A stretch of DNA of 64,000 nt from Crassaminicella profunda (GTDB taxonomy: Bacteria > Bacillota > Clostridia > Peptostreptococcales > Thermotaleaceae). The notes beneath the pieces are model-generated. The model ran no database searches, was not told the DNA's origin, and saw nothing but the letters and a program-made list of their open reading frames with translations. The stretch lies in assembly GCF_019884785.1 (NCBI RefSeq), contig NZ_CP082326.1, forward strand, positions 3,837,355-3,901,354. The letters run 5' to 3'. Shown here piece after piece: positions 30,666 through 39,787 of this stretch; position 1 is the stretch's first letter; every line of letters begins with the position of its first letter. A program made the position numbers and the translations under genes.

Positions 30666-31514
30666 ATGAAAAAAAGAAATTGGTTAAAAATATCATCTGC
30701 ATTATTACTAAGTAGTTTTTTAGCATTTGGTTCATTTCATGCCTTACAAGCAAAGGCTGCTTCAAATACTTTTAAAGTTGGAGAAAAATTTACCGTATCC
30801 GAGCTTAATATGGGAGATACAGCTTACATCCTTGATTACAAAGAAGTAGATGTAACAGGTGATACTATAAAGGACAAAGTAATGTTAGTGGGAACTCACG
30901 ATGTAAGTCAAATCTTTGCTGATAATCTAAATATTGTAGTTCAAGATGGAAAAACAAAAAAATACTCAAAAGCAACCTATGAAGGCTTCTGTGGCTACAT
31001 AGATGACACACCTCTCTTCATCGGAGATTTTACTGGGGATAAAATCAAAGATGTGATGGTAGAAGCAGCTACTGGTGGTAGCGGTGGCTTTACAAACTAT
31101 ATAATTGCAAGCTTTAAAGATAACAAACCAGCGGTTGTCTTTGATGAAAAAGATAATGAAGGAATAAAAATCGAAGGAAAATATATAGATGGATTCAAAG
31201 CAGATATGACCATAAAAAATATGAATAAAAAATTCCTATTAGATTTAAGTGTTAACAAAGATAAGTATATTGAATTAGGTATTTATGATCAATCTGGAAA
31301 ACTATTAGAAGAAACAGCACCCTATATGGGTCCATTTAGTTTTTTAGAACCTAGAGATTATAATTGTGATGGAGTCTATGATCTAAAAGGTTCTCAAAGA
31401 ATCGTAGGAGTCTGGAATGCAGATACGCTTTCTTTTATTGATTCCATTTTAAAATATGAAAACGGAGATTGGAAAATAGAAGAATTGCAATATTCTAATT
31501 ATCTAATAAAGTAA
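30666..31514 (+). CDS. secreted protein with FG-GAP/VCBS-like repeats, tandem paralog 2
   Basis: A 282-residue duplicate of the preceding gene, with the same signal peptide (LQAKA cleavage) and the same DVTGDTIKD and DFTGDKIKD acidic loops and GGSGGFTNY segment. Differences include a two-residue deletion near residue 80 (THDVSQIF in place of SKEFSPEEIF) and many charge-neutral substitutions. The leader AAACACATTAGGAGGGAATTA is repeated from copy 1 (30642-30662), but the phased boxes are not. It therefore probably depends on read-through from copy 1, 49 bases upstream. Function unknown. Confidence 0.8.
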   Translation: MKKRNWLKISSALLLSSFLAFGSFHALQAKAASNTFKVGEKFTVSELNMGDTAYILDYKEVDVTGDTIKDKVMLVGTHDVSQIFADNLNIVVQDGKTKKYSKATYEGFCGYIDDTPLFIGDFTGDKIKDVMVEAATGGSGGFTNYIIASFKDNKPAVVFDEKDNEGIKIEGKYIDGFKADMTIKNMNKKFLLDLSVNKDKYIELGIYDQSGKLLEETAPYMGPFSFLEPRDYNCDGVYDLKGSQRIVGVWNADTLSFIDSILKYENGDWKIEELQYSNYLIK

Positions 31515-31550
31515 TACACGCTTAGTTGCTATATACTTCAAAATAAATAA

Positions 31551-31590
31551 AAAGATCCCAATATATAAAATAATCTATTGAGATCTTTTT
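31551..31590 (+). terminator. intrinsic terminator after the secreted paralog pair
   Basis: AAAGATC-C-CAATA pairs with TATTG-A-GATCTTT around an AT-rich loop and is followed by a T-run. It ends the two-gene unit. Confidence 0.75.
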
Positions 31591-31651
31591 ATGAATATAT
31601 CTATTCTAGTTTATTGGACAAATCAAGTATAATACAATATTGTATCCATAA

Positions 31652-31685
31652 AAATGGTAAGGATTTCAACTCTTACCATTTTTAT
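31652..31685 (-). terminator. intrinsic terminator of the SLH/PepSY gene
   Basis: AAATGGTAAG pairs with CTTACCATTT around a loop of about ten bases. T-runs flank it on both strands, so it may also back up the plus-strand terminator before it. Confidence 0.75.
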
Positions 31686-31728
31686 TTTAATTATTCAATT
31701 TATCTATAAATATTGTAAATCTATATTT

Positions 31729-33852
31729 TTATCTGTTTAAATAATTAAAAATCATTTTAGCTATATCTGCTCTTGATATTTCTTTTTTTGGTTCAAATAC
31801 TTCATCATTTCCCTTTATAATTCCTAATCCATAAGCTAATGTAATATGTCCAACAAGATTTTCATCTGCTTTTTCTATATCATTAAAAGGATACTTGTAT
31901 ATTCCTTTTATTTTTGCTACTTCATCATATTTTAAAGCTCTAATCATATATTTTACAGCATCTTCTTTTGTCACAAAATCATTTAATGCTTTTTCATTTT
32001 CTTTTATTATTCCTTCTCTTATAAGATACTCATACATTTCTTTGATTGATTTTTCATCTTCTCCATTAACACCATAATAGTTTAGTGTCTTTACAAATAA
32101 CCTAAAAAAGTCTTGTTGGATAACTTTTTCATCAGGTCTAAATGTTTCTTCTTCAAAGCCTATTCCACTATCCGCTAATGCTTGTATTTCTTTCTCAGCA
32201 TGATGCCCTTTGATATCTGTATAAGCAATATCCTTCTCTTCTTTATAAGGTGTTCCATCATAATTTAATATTTCACAAGTATTTCCATCAAATATAATCG
32301 GTTTTTTAGCTTTCACAGCATATACTAACTTAATCTCTTGATTTTTTTCATCATAAGGTAAACTACTATCTTTACAGCTACGCTTATATTGAAGCTCTAA
32401 GCCTATATCTTGGAACATTTTTTCATATGCTTTCTCTATACCTGCTACATTGTTTGATGATGGAAAATGGATATCAAACCACTCTATATTAAAACTTGTT
32501 ATTTTTCCAGTTACTGTATTGTATCGAACTTTAATATAATTATCTCTAAAAGGAATACCCTCTACCATTCTTGTATATGTAAAAGTATAAGATAGTGGCT
32601 TTTTTTGTCCTTTTATAAAATAATGATCATCATAAGTTGTATTATATACCATAGATTTATACTTATCTGGTACAAATTCTTTCAAGAATTTTTCAACTGC
32701 TTTTTTTGAAGCTTCTTTATCATATACCACTGCCTCTTCCTTGTCTTGATAATGCTCTGTAAAATAGAAATTTTTGATTTCCCCTGTTATTGCATCTATT
32801 CCTACATATACATCATTATAAAATTTTTTATCCTTTTCATTTTTTTCTTCCTTAAAATCAAGATACCATGTAAAATCTTTTTTCATATGCCAATTTCTAT
32901 TTAACCTTGCATTTGACAATTCAAAAGACTTACTTAGCCCTAATATACCTGTATTTCTTGCGATTTTTTCAACCTTTTCTTTTGATAAAAGCTTTGAAAC
33001 TTCTTTTACTGCCCTTAACTCTTCAGGGCTTAATTGTATACCCTCAGAATCACTTGATACTTCTTTAGTCATTTCTTCTCTTCCATTCCCCCAAAGAGTA
33101 GGATATTCAATTTTTATCTTTTCTCCTGTAACCGCATCAATAGCACAATTTTCATCATGTTTACTAACATAAACTAAATAAGGTTGGATTTCTTTTTCAT
33201 CATATCTACACTTATAAATAAGCTCCAATCCTAATTTTTCCTCAAAAGCTTTTTGTGCTTCTTGTAATGAAATTAAATTTTGTGGTTTTGGAAATACAAA
33301 TCCATTATTCCAATTACGGTAAAAACTACATACTTCTCCTGTTTCACTATTTACTTCTACCTGAACACCATCTTCATATAATGGAATATCATTGATTATT
33401 CGTGTATACTCATATCTATATTCTTGGGATATTTTATTCTCCTGATTTTCTTGATATTTTAATTGATTCAAAAGTAATGGATCTATTTTTTTGATAAATT
33501 TTTCTGCTATTTTTTTTCCTTCGTTTTTGCTATATTTAGGCAATTTCTTTTCACCATCTTGATTGTACTTATAAAAATTATAAGACATAATCATGCCATC
33601 GCTATTGACAACAACAGATATATTTCCATCCTTATGATCCTTGTTTCTCCAAGTCATTGTCCATACCTTTTTATTATTTCGTGTATAAACATTATAATCA
33701 AATTCAGTAAATACCTTTGGAATATCAAACTTTTCCTTTGCCACCTTTATTGCCTTTTCAAGACCTAAATCCTTTTGAGCAAAACCGTTTATAGGCATTA
33801 GTGTACCCAATAGTAAACACGACACTAATAGGATTGTTAACATTTTTTTCAT
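31729..33852 (-). CDS. secreted S-layer-homology protein with YcdB/PepSY domains
   Basis: A 707-residue exported protein. The signal peptide covers residues 1-26 (ends NGFAQ). Residues 30-520 hold repeated YcdB/YcdC-PepSY modules, each with the A-x-x-x-A-E-K-F-x-x-K and TGEI/TGKI-xxF pattern seen around 60-200, 340-370 and 430-460; PepSY units often bind or inhibit peptidases. Two SLH modules end the protein (YTDIKGHHAEKEIQALADSG and YPFNDIEKADENLVGHITLA), which should anchor it to secondary cell-wall polymers. The ATG at 33852 has AGAGGTGAT upstream; an ATG nine codons earlier encloses that site and was rejected. Confidence 0.87.
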   Translation of the reverse strand: MKKMLTILLVSCLLLGTLMPINGFAQKDLGLEKAIKVAKEKFDIPKVFTEFDYNVYTRNNKKVWTMTWRNKDHKDGNISVVVNSDGMIMSYNFYKYNQDGEKKLPKYSKNEGKKIAEKFIKKIDPLLLNQLKYQENQENKISQEYRYEYTRIINDIPLYEDGVQVEVNSETGEVCSFYRNWNNGFVFPKPQNLISLQEAQKAFEEKLGLELIYKCRYDEKEIQPYLVYVSKHDENCAIDAVTGEKIKIEYPTLWGNGREEMTKEVSSDSEGIQLSPEELRAVKEVSKLLSKEKVEKIARNTGILGLSKSFELSNARLNRNWHMKKDFTWYLDFKEEKNEKDKKFYNDVYVGIDAITGEIKNFYFTEHYQDKEEAVVYDKEASKKAVEKFLKEFVPDKYKSMVYNTTYDDHYFIKGQKKPLSYTFTYTRMVEGIPFRDNYIKVRYNTVTGKITSFNIEWFDIHFPSSNNVAGIEKAYEKMFQDIGLELQYKRSCKDSSLPYDEKNQEIKLVYAVKAKKPIIFDGNTCEILNYDGTPYKEEKDIAYTDIKGHHAEKEIQALADSGIGFEEETFRPDEKVIQQDFFRLFVKTLNYYGVNGEDEKSIKEMYEYLIREGIIKENEKALNDFVTKEDAVKYMIRALKYDEVAKIKGIYKYPFNDIEKADENLVGHITLAYGLGIIKGNDEVFEPKKEISRADIAKMIFNYLNR

Positions 33853-33994
33853 ATAATCACCTCTTATTATTTTTTTCATTATCTTATAAGACGAAGGGTT
33901 TTTAGAAAAAGTTCCATATTTTCCAAAATATTATTCATCTATTCTTATAAATATTATGCTATTTTCTTTTATTTATTTCTAGTTGCAATAAAAT

Positions 33995-34024
33995 AAAAGC
34001 TTCTGCATTTTTGCAGAAACTTTT
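33995..34024 (-). terminator. intrinsic terminator of the nitroreductase gene
   Basis: On the minus strand AAAAGTTTCTGC pairs with GCAGAAGCTTTT (one G-T pair) around a six-base loop, followed by an ATTTTATT run. Confidence 0.85.
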
Positions 34025-34043
34025 ATATCCTGTTCTTTAGCTT

Positions 34044-34610
34044 TTAGTGTATTCCAGAAAATCCATCATTTTGTGTATACGCCGCACCCCATTGATTTAA
34101 GAATACATGCTCTCTTACATCTTTCTTAGATTTAGATTGTTTTCTTTCTTCTGTTTCTCCTATTGGAGTCATAGCAATGACTCTATAGTTATTAGGAACG
34201 TTAAGAGTCCTTCGTACTGTATCTTCATCTAATGAAGCAATCCAACAGGTTCCATATCCTTCATTTGTTGCAGCTAGCACAAAATGCTCCATAGCAATAG
34301 CACCATCTACCATATAATATTCTTGATCCTTTATCACTCCTGAATCATCTGGTTCTCCTACAACGACCGCAATCATTGGCGCTTCTTTTATAGCGTTTGC
34401 TGCCTTATCAGTATCATTCATGATGGCTGCTGCTAAATTTTCTTTTTCTCCCTGATCATCTACTAGAATAAATCTATAGGATGTATTATTTTTCCAAGAA
34501 GGTGATCGCATTGCCGCATCAATGATTCTTGCCAACTTGTCTCTTTCAATAGGTGTGTTTTTAAATGATCTTATACTTTTTCGATTTTTGATTACCTCAT
34601 AAAATTGCAT
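34044..34610 (-). CDS. nitroreductase family protein
   Basis: A 188-residue FMN-dependent nitroreductase-fold protein. RKSIRSFKNTPIERDKLARI near residues 10-29 is the FMN phosphate-binding N-terminal signature, AAMRSPSWKNNTSYRFILVD follows, and GYGTCWIASLDEDTVRRTLN near 117-136 is the C-terminal flavin motif. It should reduce a nitro, quinone or related substrate with NAD(P)H; the true substrate is unknown. The start ATG is preceded by GAAGGAGTGAT. It is followed by its own terminator. Confidence 0.9.
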   Translation of the reverse strand: MQFYEVIKNRKSIRSFKNTPIERDKLARIIDAAMRSPSWKNNTSYRFILVDDQGEKENLAAAIMNDTDKAANAIKEAPMIAVVVGEPDDSGVIKDQEYYMVDGAIAMEHFVLAATNEGYGTCWIASLDEDTVRRTLNVPNNYRVIAMTPIGETEERKQSKSKKDVREHVFLNQWGAAYTQNDGFSGIH

Positions 34611-34719
34611 AACATCACTCCTTCAAGATTATTATGCACAAAGAAGCTATGATTCATGTAAAGATTCATGCTCAACTTTCTTCTAAAGATTTTTTACTAC
34701 TTCTTCATCCTGAATTTCT

Positions 34720-35163
34720 TTAACGAACAAAAGGCTTTTCAAATTGACAAAGAGCATCTTTTAACCATTGAGGATTCATTGGTAGAAGATTTTTGGGTAA
34801 GTTATCTATCTCAAAAAAATATAATTCAAGAGTTTCAGGAGAAGAACAATTTATTTTTCCTCCTACCACTTCCCCCTCAAAATAGGTAGTTATAAAATGA
34901 GTTGTAATCCCATTAGGATACTTAAAAACTTGAGATTCTGGATCTGAATAAATACCAATCAATCTAGTAATACAAATATTTAATCCTGTTTCTTCTTTTA
35001 CTTCTCTAATAGCAGCTGCCACTACACTTTCTCCTGGCTCTACATGTCCAGAAGGGATTCCCCAAAGTCCTACATCTGCCCGTTTTTGTAATAAAACTTT
35101 TTTATCTTCATCAAAAATAATTATTGCAACGCCTGGACAAATATTATCAATATCTTGTGTCAT
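34720..35163 (-). CDS. NUDIX hydrolase
   Basis: A 147-residue NUDIX enzyme with the full box, beginning GHVEPGESVVAAAIREVKEE and ending TGL (residues about 39-61), matching GX5EX7REUXEEXGU. It hydrolyses a nucleoside diphosphate linked to some other moiety; DxGLWGIPSGHVEPG resembles MutT/ADP-ribose types, but the substrate is not determined. The ATG at 35163 lies behind AAAGGGGTAAA. The gene is divergent from the RhiA-like gene. Confidence 0.9.
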   Translation of the reverse strand: MTQDIDNICPGVAIIIFDEDKKVLLQKRADVGLWGIPSGHVEPGESVVAAAIREVKEETGLNICITRLIGIYSDPESQVFKYPNGITTHFITTYFEGEVVGGKINCSSPETLELYFFEIDNLPKNLLPMNPQWLKDALCQFEKPFVR

Positions 35164-35388
35164 GTAGATTTACCCCTTTCAAATTAAGATCATTTGATTT
35201 CTGTAAATGTCTTGAATTTCTAATTTTTACCTATACAAGATGATTTTATAGTATAACAATATGAAATATTTTACAATTATGTAGCATCATTAAAAGTACA
35301 TAGAAATATATAGTAGTATCCATATTTTATAAAAAATGTTAAAATCTATACAAATGGTTTATGCATCAAAATTAAAGGAGGAATGAAA

Positions 35389-36006
35389 ATGGAAACATAT
35401 AGATTAAAGGTTAAAAATGAAGGAACATTCAAGGGGAATTTAGCCATTTTTCAAAGACAAGCAGATTTAGAAGAAATGGGAGCTATGCCCCTTGCTTGGT
35501 TTACAAAAGGATCTAACCCAAATACTATGGTGGAATTTTGTTGGAATGTTGACTATTGCTTTGTTTGGTCAGAAGAAGGAATCTTAAAACCAGGAGTTGT
35601 TTTTAGAGCATCTCAAACTATAGACGGTGGTATATGGGTAAATAACAAAGTAGTATTAGATAAAAATATATATGGTTATGTTTTTAGTGAGCAAACGACT
35701 GCTACAGCTCAAGCTGGATCATTAATCATTGAAGAAAACAACTCAATTCCAGGGGGAGAAGCATCAGTTGGAATAGGTATGTCTGGTTTTGGTACTTTTG
35801 TGTGGCAAACTGAACCTAATGCTAATTTGACTATTCAGCCAAAACCACAGTATTGGATAGCTTATGGAACATTCAAGCAAGGTGAAGTTTTAGATATACA
35901 GCAACTAATGAATACATCTCTTGAATTAAACTATCCAACGAATAAATATAATGCAACAGTTACTTTAAACTCTGATAATACTTGGGGAGACGTTAGTTAT
36001 GAATAA
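35389..36006 (+). CDS. RhiA-like protein of unknown function
   Basis: A 205-residue soluble, beta-rich, aromatic protein with no signal peptide. The pattern of a short strand start (YRLKVKNEG), WNVDYCFVWSEEGILKPGV and GGIWVNNKVVLDK, with SVGIGMSGFGTFVWQTEPN in the middle, recalls the rhizobial RhiA/"protein rhiA" family. I recall this match from memory and could not verify it. No enzymatic motif is seen. The ATG at 35389 has AGGAGG eight bases upstream; an ATG two codons earlier is too close to that site. It is monocistronic, with a terminator 45 bases after the stop. Confidence 0.6.
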   Translation: METYRLKVKNEGTFKGNLAIFQRQADLEEMGAMPLAWFTKGSNPNTMVEFCWNVDYCFVWSEEGILKPGVVFRASQTIDGGIWVNNKVVLDKNIYGYVFSEQTTATAQAGSLIIEENNSIPGGEASVGIGMSGFGTFVWQTEPNANLTIQPKPQYWIAYGTFKQGEVLDIQQLMNTSLELNYPTNKYNATVTLNSDNTWGDVSYE

Positions 36007-36050
36007 GAAAACCAAATCTCTCCCTTATATCTAAAAATAATTTATAAAAA

Positions 36051-36077
36051 AAGCCCTGGATGTTGATCCTAGGGCTT
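36051..36077 (+). terminator. intrinsic terminator of the RhiA-like gene
   Basis: AAGCCCT-GGAT pairs with ATCC-TA-GGGCTT around GTTG, with a one-base asymmetry. The T-run behind it is short (AGTTATTTC), so termination may be incomplete. Confidence 0.65.
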
Positions 36078-36323
36078 AGTTATTTCTCATATATTGTATT
36101 TAAAGACTATTTATGATTCTTTACATTTATGTAAAAATATTGTGGGTCTCCATTCCTACGAAGGTGAAATAGCTTTCATATGGCCATTTTGGGAGATGAA
36201 AATTGGACAATTATAGTTTCTATACCCAACCCCTTGAAGAGTCATCTAGGCGTTTCCTGTGCGTTCTCATGTAATGAAAATCTTTTCTCCCATCAACTCT
36301 ACTGTATTCATTGTACCAACTTA

Positions 36324-36509
36324 TTACTTATGTAGATCTATTTTCTCATTTACTTTCTTAGCCTCAATGATCAGTTCATTCAACTGGCAGCAAATAATAA
36401 ATAAAGCGCCTATGATTGCTCCTATAGTTAGTCCTCCTTCACCTAAAAGACCTCCTAAAAATCCAAAAATAAAAATTGCTAGAAAAAATCCTGTGATATG
36501 CATTTCCAA
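36324..36509 (-). CDS. small glycine-rich membrane protein, unknown function
   Basis: A 61-residue candidate with two hydrophobic segments separated by a glycine-rich turn (GFLGGLLGEGGLTIGAIIGA) and a short basic/acidic tail (ELIIEAKKVNEKIDLHK). AAAGGGGG lies about eight bases before the ATG. No family was recognised. A plus-strand frame overlaps it almost completely but has no ribosome binding site. The composition and RBS favour this strand, yet a frame this short can arise by chance. Confidence 0.5.
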   Translation of the reverse strand: MEMHITGFFLAIFIFGFLGGLLGEGGLTIGAIIGALFIICCQLNELIIEAKKVNEKIDLHK

Positions 36510-36580
36510 AACCCCCTTTTAGCATAGAAACATATTATAAATATACTATATATTAAGTTGTGTTGAAAAAGTGAAAAATA

Positions 36581-36607
36581 AAAAGGTGATTAGTAAAATC
36601 ACCTTTT
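36581..36607 (-). terminator. terminator-like hairpin with no assigned gene
   Basis: AAAAGGTGAT pairs perfectly with ATCACCTTTT around a seven-base loop. The better T-run (TTTTTATTTTTC) is on the minus strand, implying minus-strand transcription entering from 36608-36827, where no gene was found. Confidence 0.6.
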
Positions 36608-36643
36608 ATCCTTGTGTTTTCAGTTATTTGATTGATTTTGATG

Positions 36644-36673
36644 AACGCGACACAATTATAATTGTGTTGCGTT
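36644..36673. repeat. 30-bp near-perfect palindrome upstream of the helicase-nuclease gene
   Basis: AACGCGACACAATTA followed by TAATTGTGTTGCGTT is a 15+15 inverted repeat with one G/T mismatch and no spacer. ATTTGAT and ATCAAAT (about 36626 and 36684) flank it as an outer inverted repeat. This could be an operator, a cruciform or an element boundary. Confidence 0.7.
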
Positions 36674-36827
36674 GGAAAAGATAATCAAATATCAATTTGG
36701 AATTTATTACAAAAAACGACATTGTTTTTCTAACTAATTTGATATAATTTGCAATGTATATACTTTACAAATATAATACAAAATCTATTTCTATAGATTT
36801 TGATATTGAATAGAAGGAGAATAGTAA

Positions 36828-39362
36828 ATGGTTGATTTTATTAAAAGATTAAAAAAGAAAAAGATAGATAAAAAAATAGATCCTATTGAAATTTATGATA
36901 ATATTGATAGAAAAAGTGGAACAGGACCTTTAAGACCAGAACAAAAAAAGATTTTGTCTAATTGGTATGAGCATAAAAAAAATGAAAAAGATTTAATTAT
37001 AAAACTTCATACAGGTGTAGGAAAAACACTTGTAGGATTATTGATTTTGCAATCTAAATTAAATTCAAATGAAGGACCTTGTTTATATGTGTGTCCAAAT
37101 ATATATCTCGTAAATCAAGTATGTGAAGAGGCAGTTAAATTTGGTATTAGCTATTGTCGTATAGGTTCTGATGGTGAGCTTCCAGATGCTTTTATTGGAG
37201 GAAAAAGCATTTTAATAACACATGTTCAAAAAGTATTTACTGGAAAATCAAAGTTTGGAATAAATAATTCTTCCACAAAGGTTGGTTGTATAATTTTGGA
37301 TGATTCTCATGCATGTATTGATTCAATAAATAATTCTTTTACATTTAACATAGACAAAGAGAAAAATAATAAACTGTATAAATCTATACTTGCTTTATTT
37401 GAAGAAGAATTGAAAGAACAAGGGGAAGGAACCTTCTTAGATATACAAAATGAAAATTATGATTCATTACTTCCTATACCTTATTGGGCTTGGGATAATA
37501 AGAAAAGTGAAATATTAAAATTACTTTCTGACAATAAAGATTTAAAGAGTATTAAATTTGTGTGGCCATTATTAAAGAATATTTTGGGTCATTGTAAAGC
37601 ATATGTTAATGGACAAAAAATAGAAATTATGCCATATCATATTCCTATACGGATGTTTGGAACATTACACTTGGCTAAAAATAGAATATTAATGTCCGCA
37701 ACTACACAAAATGATTCTTTTTTTATAAAGGGATTAGATTTTGATATAAATGCTGTGAAACATCCATTAGTGGATAGAACACGTATATGGTCAGGTGAAA
37801 AGATGATTTTATTACCTTCACTCATAAACGAAGAAAGTGATAGAGGTAGCATAGTAGCATCGTTTGCAAAACAACATGATACTAAATTTGGTATAGTAGC
37901 ACTTGTACCAAGTTTTGAAAAAGCAAAAGCTTATAGTAATTATGGTGCTATTATAGCTAAGAGTGAGGATATATATGAGCATATATTAGAATTAAAATCA
38001 AGTAGTACTAAGAACAAACCATTAATTATTGCCAATAGATATGATGGTATTGATTTACCCGATGATGCATGTAGAATCTTAATAATAGACTCATTACCAT
38101 TTTTCACATCTTTATCTGACAAATATCAAGAATTGTGTAGACCAAGTAGTGAAATAATTAATATAAGAATGGCACAAAAAATAGAACAGGCATTAGGCAG
38201 AAGTGTTAGGGGCGAAAAAGATTTTAGTACTATATTGTTAATAGGGTCTGATTTGGTTAAGTTTACTAAAAGCATTAACACGAGTAAGTATTTTTCTCCT
38301 CAAACAAAGAAACAAATAGCTATAGGTATTGATATAGCTGAAATGACAAAAGAAGATTCAAAAGAAGATAAAACACCTATGCAAATTATCATAGATTTAA
38401 TAAATCAATCACTTAAAAGAGATGAAGGGTGGAAGAGCTATTATTTAGAAGAAATGGATAATATAGTTGATGAAAAACATGATGATAATATGTATGAAAT
38501 TCTATTACTAGAAAGTAAAGCAGAGAAAGCTTTTGAAATAGGTAATTATGACGATGCATGTGATCAAATCCAAAAGATTATTGATACTAAAACAAAAGAT
38601 GACTTAGAACAAGGATGGTATTTACAGGAACTAGCTAGATATACATATTATACTAGTAAAGTAAGATCTAATCAGATACAGAAGAAGGCATTTATGCAAA
38701 ATAGAGAATTATTAAAACCTAAAGAAGGCATATCCTATAAAAAAATTGAGTTTATGAATGAAAGTAGAATAAAAAGAATAAAAGAGTGGATTTTAAAATT
38801 TGATGATTTTACGGAATTTAATTTACAAGTTAATAGTATTTTAGACGATTTATCGTTTGGAATAGATGCTGATAAATTTGAATCAGCTTTAAAGAATATT
38901 GGAGATTTATTAGGATTTGTTAGCCATAGACCTGATAAATTGATTAGAAAGGGTCCAGATAACTTATGGTGTGTAAAAAATAATGAATATATGATGTTTG
39001 AATGCAAAACTGAGGTAAAGATTGATAGAAAAGACATATCAAAACATGAAGTTGGGCAAATGAATACTCATTGTGGATGGTTTGAAAAAGAGTATAATGA
39101 AGCTAAAGTAAAAAGGATTTTAATAATCCCAACAAAAGAGGTATCTTATTATGCAGATTTTACTCATGAAGTATTTATAATGAGAAAGGGAAAACTAAAA
39201 ACATTAAAAAAGAATATAAAAGCATATATTAAAGAATTTAAAAATTATGATATTAGAGATATGAGTGATGAAAAAGTACAGGAATTAATAAATCACCATA
39301 ATCTAAGTATAGAAAATTTAGAAAACATGTATTGTGAATCTTATTATCAAAAAAAACAATAG
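36828..39362 (+). CDS. SF2 helicase - PD-(D/E)XK nuclease fusion, candidate anti-phage protein
   Basis: An 844-residue protein. Helicase motifs: I, LHTGVGKTLVGLL near residues 60-72; Ia, LYVCPNIYLVNQV; II as DDSH (CIILDDSHACID near 155); III as SATTQND near 287; VI as QALGRSVRGEKDF near 453-465. The C-terminal domain (about 680-790) has a nuclease-like order: E684 region, GPDNLW near 709 and FECKTE near 723, fitting D...ExK. A helical, tetratricopeptide-like linker (about 540-640) separates them. N-terminal helicase plus C-terminal nuclease in one chain resembles the Hna type of phage-defence protein, but homology was not tested. It stands alone among unrelated genes in very AT-rich sequence. 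Confidence 0.75.
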   Translation: MVDFIKRLKKKKIDKKIDPIEIYDNIDRKSGTGPLRPEQKKILSNWYEHKKNEKDLIIKLHTGVGKTLVGLLILQSKLNSNEGPCLYVCPNIYLVNQVCEEAVKFGISYCRIGSDGELPDAFIGGKSILITHVQKVFTGKSKFGINNSSTKVGCIILDDSHACIDSINNSFTFNIDKEKNNKLYKSILALFEEELKEQGEGTFLDIQNENYDSLLPIPYWAWDNKKSEILKLLSDNKDLKSIKFVWPLLKNILGHCKAYVNGQKIEIMPYHIPIRMFGTLHLAKNRILMSATTQNDSFFIKGLDFDINAVKHPLVDRTRIWSGEKMILLPSLINEESDRGSIVASFAKQHDTKFGIVALVPSFEKAKAYSNYGAIIAKSEDIYEHILELKSSSTKNKPLIIANRYDGIDLPDDACRILIIDSLPFFTSLSDKYQELCRPSSEIINIRMAQKIEQALGRSVRGEKDFSTILLIGSDLVKFTKSINTSKYFSPQTKKQIAIGIDIAEMTKEDSKEDKTPMQIIIDLINQSLKRDEGWKSYYLEEMDNIVDEKHDDNMYEILLLESKAEKAFEIGNYDDACDQIQKIIDTKTKDDLEQGWYLQELARYTYYTSKVRSNQIQKKAFMQNRELLKPKEGISYKKIEFMNESRIKRIKEWILKFDDFTEFNLQVNSILDDLSFGIDADKFESALKNIGDLLGFVSHRPDKLIRKGPDNLWCVKNNEYMMFECKTEVKIDRKDISKHEVGQMNTHCGWFEKEYNEAKVKRILIIPTKEVSYYADFTHEVFIMRKGKLKTLKKNIKAYIKEFKNYDIRDMSDEKVQELINHHNLSIENLENMYCESYYQKKQ

Positions 39363-39419
39363 AAATTCTAAAACCAATATGAGTTGTTTAATAATTAAGA
39401 TATGTGTAAATGAAAGATT

Positions 39420-39450
39420 AAACTAGGAGTTTATAGGCTTCTAGTTTTTT
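39420..39450 (+). terminator. intrinsic terminator of the helicase-nuclease gene
   Basis: AAACTAGGAG pairs with CTTCTAGTTT (one G-U pair) around an eight-base loop, followed by seven T residues. Confidence 0.85.
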
Positions 39451-39787
39451 TATGTTTAAATATGTGTTTAATGAAGCAGTTGAATATTTGATTGTTAGCT
39501 GACCATGAATAATAGTGTTTGAGTAGAGTTGCGTAATATTAGACGATGTATTAATACGTAGGTGATGGATTTTCCGTTAGAGGATCTCTTATGAATATTC
39601 CTTTTTTACATAAATCAACTATTCCTCAAATATATGTTTAGGTAACAGTTAAGCTCCTGGTAATTGAACTGATACCTAACAACTTACAATAGTTATAATC
39701 TATTTTGCACTCTATGACAGCTGCCATTCTATTGCCTCAACAAGTACGCTCACATTTATAGACATTCTCTTTTTTTTTCAATGACTA

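Larger units (their letters stand above)
36523..36827. other. intergenic region with a terminator-like hairpin and a 30-bp palindrome
   Basis: This 305-base gap upstream of the helicase-nuclease gene contains a perfect ten-pair hairpin at 36581-36607 and a 30-bp near-perfect palindrome at 36644-36673. No coding frame was seen on either strand. The helicase gene start has AGAAGGAGA as ribosome binding site. Confidence 0.6.

Noticed and set aside
34668-34889. Plus-strand frame over the 3' part of the NUDIX gene
   Set aside because: It is antisense to a well-supported gene and has no ribosome binding site.
36100-36323. Possible remnant gene or structured RNA between the RhiA-like and small membrane protein genes
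   Set aside because: Stop codons occur in all frames, and no known RNA motif, repeat or transposase remnant could be identified.
36259-36522. Plus-strand frame opposite the small membrane protein
   Set aside because: It lacks a ribosome binding site, and the minus-strand reading gives a coherent membrane protein.
39451-39780. Possible decayed mobile element downstream of the helicase-nuclease gene
   Set aside because: No terminal repeats, transposase fragments or target duplication could be found.
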